Source of the DNA: Granulicatella adiacens
GTDB lineage: Bacteria > Bacillota > Bacilli > Lactobacillales > Aerococcaceae
Length of the DNA: 42,850 bases
Reading direction: 5' to 3'
Assembly (NCBI GenBank): GCA_018364485.1
Contig: JAGZLX010000006.1
Location: forward strand, 1-42,850
Part shown: positions 37,676-42,850 of the stretch, in pieces
Numbering within the stretch: the first letter of the stretch is position 1
How the letters are laid out: each line of letters opens with the position of its first letter
Translations under genes and position numbers: made by a program
The notes under the pieces: generated by a model
The model's input: only the letters and a program-made list of their open reading frames with translations
Told to the model about the DNA's origin: nothing
The model's database searches: none

Positions 37676-37684
37676 AGTATAGCA
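37676..37684 (-). promoter_or_regulatory. Promoter -10 of ldh with TG extension
   Basis: On the minus strand TGCTATACT forms an extended -10. A perfect 6-2-6 inverted repeat, GAAAAT-TG-ATTTTC (37694-37707), covers the -35 position and could be an operator. Confidence 0.6.
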
Positions 37685-37743
37685 TGATTTGTCGAAAATT
37701 GATTTTCATAAGTCTCCTTTTATGACAAATAATACATAAAAAA

Positions 37744-37763
37744 CACAATTTCGTGAAAATGTG
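37744..37763. promoter_or_regulatory. Imperfect 20-bp palindrome between ldh and pth
   Basis: CACAATTTCGTGAAAATGTG is symmetric at 16 of 20 positions. It lies between the divergent ldh and pth promoters, about 30 bp upstream of the pth -10. It does not match the Rex or CRE consensus well, so the binding factor is unknown. Confidence 0.4.
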
Positions 37764-37790
37764 AATTAATAACGGGAAAATGGAGGGGTA

Positions 37791-37799
37791 TGGTATAAT
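37791..37799 (+). promoter_or_regulatory. Extended -10 promoter of pth-mfd
   Basis: TGGTATAAT, a perfect -10 with TG extension, 33 bases before the pth start. Confidence 0.65.
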
Positions 37800-37832
37800 A
37801 GCAAAATAGAAGTAAAAAGAATAGGTGAAAGT

Positions 37833-38393
37833 ATGAAATTAGTCGTTGGTCTAGGAAATCCTGGAGCAAAGTATAAAGGGACAAGACATAATGTCGGGTT
37901 CATGACAATGGATGAAGTGGCCTATCAAGAGAAGTTTGATTTTGATAAGGCGCTCTTTGATGCAGTATTTGCGCAGGTGCAAATCGGTGACGAAAAAGTC
38001 ATATTCATGAAGCCGTTGACATTTATGAACTTATCGGGTGAAGCGATTCGTCCGCTGATGAATTATTTTAAAATTGGAATCGAAGACTTGTTGGTTGTTT
38101 ATGATGATATGGATCTGCCAGTTGGAAAGATTCGTCTTCGTCAAAAAGGCAGCGCCGGAGGGCATAACGGAATCAAGAGTATTATTTCGTGTCTCGGTAC
38201 GAGCGAGTTTAACCGTATTAAGGTTGGGGTTGGCCGTCCAAAAGAGGGGCGTACGGTCGTAGGACATGTGCTCAACCGTTTTGAAAAAGAGGAAGAAGAG
38301 GACATTATTTTTGCCGTGCAAAAGAGTGTCGATGCGATTCGTTCGTGGATTGAAACGAGCGATTTCGTCAAAACAATGAATCAATTTAATTAG
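37833..38393 (+). CDS. pth: Peptidyl-tRNA hydrolase
   Basis: This 186-residue enzyme releases peptides from prematurely dropped peptidyl-tRNA. It has the conserved GLGNPGAKYKGTRHNVGF with catalytic His19 and Asn9, KPLTFMNLSGEA, VYDDMDLPVGKIRLR with the catalytic Asp, and GSAGGHNGIKSI. Length is standard. AGGTG precedes the start. The pth-mfd-flippase order matches the B. subtilis spoVC-mfd-(spoVT)-spoVB-like region, minus spoVT, as expected for a non-sporulating relative. Confidence 0.97.
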   Translation: MKLVVGLGNPGAKYKGTRHNVGFMTMDEVAYQEKFDFDKALFDAVFAQVQIGDEKVIFMKPLTFMNLSGEAIRPLMNYFKIGIEDLLVVYDDMDLPVGKIRLRQKGSAGGHNGIKSIISCLGTSEFNRIKVGVGRPKEGRTVVGHVLNRFEKEEEEDIIFAVQKSVDAIRSWIETSDFVKTMNQFN

Positions 38394-38403
38394 CAAATAG
38401 AGG

Positions 38404-38440
38404 AAAAGAGATGCTGCAAATTTTTTTGCGGTCTCTTTTT
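38404..38440 (+). terminator. Hairpin between pth and mfd
   Basis: AAAAGAGA..GC.GCAAA pairs with TTTGC.G.TCTCTTTTT and ends in T5. It may partly terminate after pth. mfd begins 24 bases later with no separate promoter seen, so read-through is likely. Confidence 0.65.
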
Positions 38441-38463
38441 GTCGTTGGAAAAAGGAGAAAATT

Positions 38464-41400
38464 ATGCAATTATTGCACCAAACAATTAGTAAACTGAAAG
38501 GATTTAAAGAGTGGTTCGATACGCTTACGCTTCATGAGAGTCAACTTGTGCTAGGTCTTAGCGGATCTGTAAAACACTTGGCCGAGTCATGCGCGTTTGA
38601 GAAATTGGACAAGCAATTAGTGATTGTGACGCCAACGCTTTTACAAGCAACACAGACCTATGAAGAGTTATCGGAGTGGTATGACGATGAGGTTGTACAC
38701 CTCTTCCCGGTAGAAGAGTCGCTTGCGGCGGATTTCTCAGTGGTGTCGCCAGATGTGGTGAGCCAACGCATTCGCACGCTCGATTTCTTAAGTCGTGGAG
38801 AAAAAGGGATCGTCATCGTGCCGCTATCTGGGATTCAAAAGCTCTTAGTTCCGGCAGCTGTCTGGAAGAAGAGCTCGATTGAACTCGCGATGGGTTCTGA
38901 AATCGAATCGATGGATGCCTTTGTCGAGCAGTTAGTGGAATTAGGATATCGTCGTGAAAATATGGTCGCGACTCCTGGTGAATTTGCGCTTCGTGGAAGT
39001 ATCGTCGATATTTACCCGCTCGACCAAGAATATCCACTACGTCTGGATTTCTTTGATACAGAAGTGGATTCGATTCGTGCATTTAATGCGGAGACGCAAC
39101 GTTCGATGGATGTGATCAACGAAGTGCGCATTTTACCGGCCACAGACTTGCCACTTCAAAAGGAAGCGGTCTGGAAGGCACAAGCCAAAATCCACGCGCT
39201 TTATGAAAAGGACGTGAAGGCGGCTCAAAGTCCAGAACGAAAAGACCAAGTTAAAAATATTCAACAAGCTATCGATGCACAATTAGAAAATGGGGAAATT
39301 CCATCAAACTTAACGTACTTCTTGGAATGTATTTATCCAGAAAAGACAAGCTTATTAGATTATGTTTCTAAAGATGCGTACCTCATTATTGATGACTATG
39401 CTCGTTTTATTGAAAAGAGTAAATCGTTGGAAGAAGAGGCAGGCTATTGGAAGACGCACCATATCGAAACGGGTACGATTGCTTCTGGATTGTCTCTTGT
39501 TCAAGATGGACGAAAAGTGTTAAAAGAAAGTCCGCTCTCGAGAACGTATTTCGCCATTTTCCAAAAAGGTCTTGGAAGACTCGCGCTTGATGCGATTCAT
39601 CCGATTACGACACGCACGATGACGCAGTTCTTCTCGCAAATGCCGATGGTGAAAGTCGAAGCAGACCGTTGGAAGAAACAAGGCGCAACCGTTATCGTCT
39701 TAGTCGATGATGCCAAACGTGCGCAAAAGGTCGAACAAACCTTTGCCGATTTTGACATCCAAAGTGTGATTTCAAACGGAGCTGTATTAGAAGGGCAACT
39801 GCAAATCATGGTTGGCAAGATGCACAATGGTTTTGAACTGCCTGAAGATAAATTCGCCATTTTAACGGAACGAGAATTATTCAATAAACTCACAAAACGC
39901 GCGCCGCGAAATCAAAAGATCTCGAACGCGGAACGTTTGAAGAGCTACACTGAGTTAGCTGTTGGAGACTATGTGGTTCACGTGAATCACGGGGTCGGTG
40001 TGTACCAAGGGATGGAGACGCTCGAAATTGGCGGTATTCACCAAGACTACATGTCGATTCACTATCAAGATGGTGGGAATTTATTCGTTCCAGTTTCTCA
40101 AATTAAGCTCGTTCAAAAATATGTGTCGTCGGATGCTAAAGTTCCAAAACTCAATAAATTGGGCGGTACGGAATGGGCGAAGACGAAACGCAAAGTAACG
40201 GCCAAGATTGAAGATATCGCCGATGAACTGATCGAATTGTATGCCAAACGTGACGCCGAGAAAGGGTATGCGTTTAGCCGTGATACGGTGGAACAACAAG
40301 AATTCGAACAGGCCTTCCCATACACGGAAACGCAAGACCAATTGCGAAGCGTGGCAGAAATTAAGGAAGATATGCAAAAGGACAAACCGATGGACCGTCT
40401 GCTTGTCGGGGACGTTGGATACGGGAAAACAGAAGTAGCCATGCGTGCGGTCTTCAAGGCGGTCATGGATGGAAAACAAGCGGCTGTCTTGGTACCAACA
40501 ACGATTCTTGCCGAGCAACATTATGAGAATTTCGTACAACGATTCTCGGACTATCCATTTACCATCGGGTTATTAAGTCGTTTCCGTAGCAAAAAAGAAC
40601 AAGAAGAAACAATTGAGAAGCTTCGCAAAGGTGCGGTCGATATCGTCATTGGGACTCACCGTCTGCTTTCAAAAGATGTGCAGTTTTTAGATTTAGGACT
40701 CCTTATTGTCGATGAAGAACAACGCTTTGGAGTGAAGCACAAGGAACGTTTGAAACAATTGAAATCGCAAGTGGACGTATTGACGCTCACTGCAACGCCA
40801 ATTCCAAGAACGCTCCACATGTCAATGCTTGGGGTACGTGATTTATCTGTCATCGAGACGCCACCAGCAAACCGTTATCCGGTTCAAACTTTCGTGATGG
40901 AACAAAACCCGATGACGATTCGTGACGGCATCGAACGCGAGATGGCACGTGGCGGTCAAGTCTTCTATTTATATAATCGTGTCGAAACGATTGAGAAGAA
41001 GGCGGACGAACTGAGAGCGCTCGTTCCGGGATGTCGGGTCGGTGTGATTCATGGTCAAATGAGTGAAACGACGCTGGAAAATATTCTCTTCCAATTTATC
41101 GAAGGGGAATACGATGTGTTAGTCACGACCACGATTATCGAAACCGGTGTGGACATTCCAAACGTGAACACTCTCTTTATTGAAAATGCGGATCATATGG
41201 GGCTTTCGCAGTTGTATCAATTGCGTGGACGTGTTGGGCGTACAAACCGCATTGCCTATGCGTACCTCATGTATCAACCAGATAAAGTATTAACCGAAGT
41301 CAGCGAGAAGCGTCTGCAAGCGATGCGCGACTTTACAGAACTCGGCTCTGGTTTCAAGATTGCCATGCGTGACTTATCGATTCGTGGGGCAGGGAATTTA

Positions 41401-42003
41401 CTTGGAAAACAACAGCACGGATTTATCGATTCGGTCGGATTCGACTTATATTCTCAATTATTAAGCGAAGCCGTGTTGAAGAAACAAGGGAAAGAAGTCA
41501 AGTCGGACGAAGAAACCGTCGAAATCGACTTACAAATTGATGCGTATATTCCAGCAAGCTATATTCAAGACGAACGTCAGAAAATCGAGATGTATAAACG
41601 CATTCGCTCGATTGATAGCGTGGAAGCTTATGAAGAATTGCTCGATGACTTTATTGACCGCTTCGGGGACTTCCCAGATGAAGTGAGCGCATTAGCAGAA
41701 GTTGGACTCATTAAGCATTACGCCAACGAAATTGACGTCGTATCGATTAAGCGTAAAGACAATTCGGTAACGATTACGATTGCACCGCCAAGTGCGACTC
41801 GATTGCAAGGGGTGCCTGTCTTTGAAGCGCTTGGTCCAGTGAAATTACCAGCGCAAGTGTCCAACAAGGGCGAAAGTCTTCAGATTTTATTAAATATCAC
41901 GCAAAAGCCTGTTGACTTATGGCTCGAGCAAGTTAAACTGTTTGTAAAAACATGCGGGGAAATTTTAGCCCGCGATGAGGAAAAACATGAAGAAGATAAA
42001 TAG
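38464..42003 (+). CDS. mfd: Transcription-repair coupling factor Mfd
   Basis: This 1179-residue ATPase pushes stalled RNA polymerase off damaged DNA and recruits UvrA. Visible domains: a UvrB-like N-terminal part (about 1-350, with PGEFALRGSIVDIYP), an RNA-polymerase-interacting Tudor/CarD-like domain at about 498-560 (VGDYVVHVNHGVGVYQG), and a RecG-like translocase. The translocase has Walker A GDVGYGKTEVA (~648-658), DEEQRFGVKHKE (~749-760), TATPIPRTL, and ETGVDIPN with QLRGRVGR. A C-terminal D7 domain follows. Full length is typical. AAAAGGAG precedes the start. Its end overlaps the next gene by 17 bases. Confidence 0.97.
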   Translation: MQLLHQTISKLKGFKEWFDTLTLHESQLVLGLSGSVKHLAESCAFEKLDKQLVIVTPTLLQATQTYEELSEWYDDEVVHLFPVEESLAADFSVVSPDVVSQRIRTLDFLSRGEKGIVIVPLSGIQKLLVPAAVWKKSSIELAMGSEIESMDAFVEQLVELGYRRENMVATPGEFALRGSIVDIYPLDQEYPLRLDFFDTEVDSIRAFNAETQRSMDVINEVRILPATDLPLQKEAVWKAQAKIHALYEKDVKAAQSPERKDQVKNIQQAIDAQLENGEIPSNLTYFLECIYPEKTSLLDYVSKDAYLIIDDYARFIEKSKSLEEEAGYWKTHHIETGTIASGLSLVQDGRKVLKESPLSRTYFAIFQKGLGRLALDAIHPITTRTMTQFFSQMPMVKVEADRWKKQGATVIVLVDDAKRAQKVEQTFADFDIQSVISNGAVLEGQLQIMVGKMHNGFELPEDKFAILTERELFNKLTKRAPRNQKISNAERLKSYTELAVGDYVVHVNHGVGVYQGMETLEIGGIHQDYMSIHYQDGGNLFVPVSQIKLVQKYVSSDAKVPKLNKLGGTEWAKTKRKVTAKIEDIADELIELYAKRDAEKGYAFSRDTVEQQEFEQAFPYTETQDQLRSVAEIKEDMQKDKPMDRLLVGDVGYGKTEVAMRAVFKAVMDGKQAAVLVPTTILAEQHYENFVQRFSDYPFTIGLLSRFRSKKEQEETIEKLRKGAVDIVIGTHRLLSKDVQFLDLGLLIVDEEQRFGVKHKERLKQLKSQVDVLTLTATPIPRTLHMSMLGVRDLSVIETPPANRYPVQTFVMEQNPMTIRDGIEREMARGGQVFYLYNRVETIEKKADELRALVPGCRVGVIHGQMSETTLENILFQFIEGEYDVLVTTTIIETGVDIPNVNTLFIENADHMGLSQLYQLRGRVGRTNRIAYAYLMYQPDKVLTEVSEKRLQAMRDFTELGSGFKIAMRDLSIRGAGNLLGKQQHGFIDSVGFDLYSQLLSEAVLKKQGKEVKSDEETVEIDLQIDAYIPASYIQDERQKIEMYKRIRSIDSVEAYEELLDDFIDRFGDFPDEVSALAEVGLIKHYANEIDVVSIKRKDNSVTITIAPPSATRLQGVPVFEALGPVKLPAQVSNKGESLQILLNITQKPVDLWLEQVKLFVKTCGEILARDEEKHEEDK

Positions 42004-42850
42004 TAAAGGGATGATGCAAGGGGCGATTGCGCTCTCGATTGCTGCGTTTATCGCTAAGATTTTAAGCGCGGTGTACCGAGTTCCTTTCCAAAATATGGTT
42101 GGCAACACCGGGTTTTATGTATACCAACAGGTGTATCCTATCTATGGAATCGGCATGACCTTTGCATTGACGGGATTCCCAGTATTCGTGTCCAATGTAG
42201 TCGCGGAATACTTGGAGTCGACACATTTAAAGAAATTATTGAAGCAGCTATTCGTTATCGCAAGCCTCGTTGGAGTGGGGATTTTTGCCTTCCTCCATTT
42301 GGGGGCGGGAATGATTGCGCACTGGATGGGTGACGTAGAACTCTTGCCAGTCGTCCAAAGCGTTTCGTGGATGTTTCTATTGATGCCGTTTCTGGTGATT
42401 ACACGTGGATATTTCCAAGGGAGCTTCCGAATGATGCCGACTGCCATCTCACAGGTGGTGGAGCAGGTCGTTCGTGTCGCGGTGATTCTCTTTGTGGCGA
42501 GTCTATTTGGTAGCGCCATTTCAGATTACTACACGATGGGCACATGGGCGATGTCGAGTGCGACGATTGCGGCCGTGTTTGCGATCCTCGTGATGCTATA
42601 TTATGTACTTAAAGAAACGAAAGATCCGCTCGACGGCTTGACGATTACGCCAGTAGAAATAGAAGTGCCAACATTTGGGCATCTCTTTAAACGCTTTGCC
42701 TTTGAAGGAGGAACCATCTGTCTACTCAGTTCGATTTTGGTGTTGTTCCAATTGGTGGATTCATTCTCTGTCTATAATGTATTAACAGAACAAGGGATGC
42801 TTCCAGAAGTGGCAAAAGGCCTCAAGGGGATTTACGACCGTGGTCAGCCG
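41987..42850 (+). CDS. MurJ/SpoVB-like lipid flippase of the MOP superfamily, partial
   Basis: The first 288 codons are visible before the window ends. The protein is a polytopic membrane protein beginning MKKINSKGMMQGAIALSIAA and continuing FIAKILSAVYRVPFQNMVG, then GMTFALTGFPVFVSNVVAEY and RGYFQGSFRMMPTAISQVVE. These resemble the SpoVB/YabM/YtgP branch of MATE-like exporters, which flip polysaccharide or peptidoglycan lipid intermediates; some members are functional MurJ lipid II flippases. GATGAGG precedes the start, and the gene overlaps mfd by 17 bases, so they are coupled. Which lipid it flips cannot be told here. Confidence 0.88.
   Translation, partial: MKKINSKGMMQGAIALSIAAFIAKILSAVYRVPFQNMVGNTGFYVYQQVYPIYGIGMTFALTGFPVFVSNVVAEYLESTHLKKLLKQLFVIASLVGVGIFAFLHLGAGMIAHWMGDVELLPVVQSVSWMFLLMPFLVITRGYFQGSFRMMPTAISQVVEQVVRVAVILFVASLFGSAISDYYTMGTWAMSSATIAAVFAILVMLYYVLKETKDPLDGLTITPVEIEVPTFGHLFKRFAFEGGTICLLSSILVLFQLVDSFSVYNVLTEQGMLPEVAKGLKGIYDRGQP

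Noticed and set aside
37640..37800. Rex or CcpA (CRE) site controlling ldh
   Set aside because: The palindromes present deviate from TTGTGAAW4TTCACAA-type and TGWAANCGNTNWCA-type patterns at key positions.

Overview
The window is chromosome of a low-G+C Gram-positive bacterium, most likely a member of the order Lactobacillales. The signs are a Met T-box ahead of luxS, L-lactate dehydrogenase, paired Bce-type transporters with an intramembrane-sensing kinase, the rapZ-glmR-whiA cluster, the pth-mfd-flippase order and an LXG toxin. A Carnobacteriaceae/Aerococcaceae-type host such as Granulicatella would fit, but that is an inference. No rRNA, tRNA, IS transposase, CRISPR array or prophage gene was seen.

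Layout. 1-2.6 kb, mostly minus strand: the N-terminus of an LXG (type VII secretion) toxin, a MerR/TipAS-type regulator with a 19-bp-spacer promoter, and a TetR regulator followed by a short peptide deformylase. 2.7-6.8 kb: a MacB/FtsX-type ABC exporter divergent from tetR, with two near-identical TetR-type operators between them. 7.1-12.8 kb: brnQ, a nucleoside hydrolase, dps with an exact PerR-type box, and an EIIC-like membrane protein coupled to a ketopantoate reductase homologue. 13.1-15.5 kb, minus strand: luxS-metQ-mtnN behind a T-box whose specifier reads as AUG (Met). 15.8-21.4 kb: two tandem BceAB-type modules; only the second has a BceR-type box. 21.7-27.0 kb: a UgpBAEC-like ABC operon with a metallo-beta-lactamase hydrolase inserted before the binding-protein gene. 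27.5-29.7 kb: a DUF1697 protein and a cytoplasmic 5'-nucleotidase-like enzyme. 30.7-32.4 kb: a BceRS-type two-component system, about 9 kb from the Bce transporters. 32.5-36.6 kb: rapZ-glmR-whiA, a short SSB and a DUF554 protein. 36.7-42.9 kb: ldh (minus), then pth, mfd and the start of a MurJ/SpoVB-like flippase.

The most unusual feature is a family of eight intergenic elements of about 140-190 bp at 1.4, 6.8, 10.4, 12.8, 27.2, 29.7, 30.0 and 30.2 kb. Seven fold into the same plan: a long outer stem, a conserved hairpin with consensus GAGYCTWAGGTCTC, a variable hairpin, and conserved joining strands. The eighth keeps the two hairpins but lacks its own left outer arm. The outer and variable stems differ completely between copies while staying paired, which is the pattern expected of a selected RNA or DNA structure. 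Seven of eight point the same way as the gene upstream, and four begin within about 25 bp of a stop codon. Three copies form a tandem cluster with a repeated linker ahead of the bceRS-like genes. I cannot assign this family to a known class.

Functional links: methyl-cycle recycling and AI-2 synthesis (luxS, mtnN) share a methionine-sensing leader with a methionine-binding lipoprotein. The two Bce modules and the distant BceRS pair probably form one envelope-stress or peptide-antibiotic response. The Ugp-like importer, its embedded hydrolase and the nearby nucleotidase suggest scavenging of phosphorylated metabolites. All coordinates and motifs were read by eye, with no database search.
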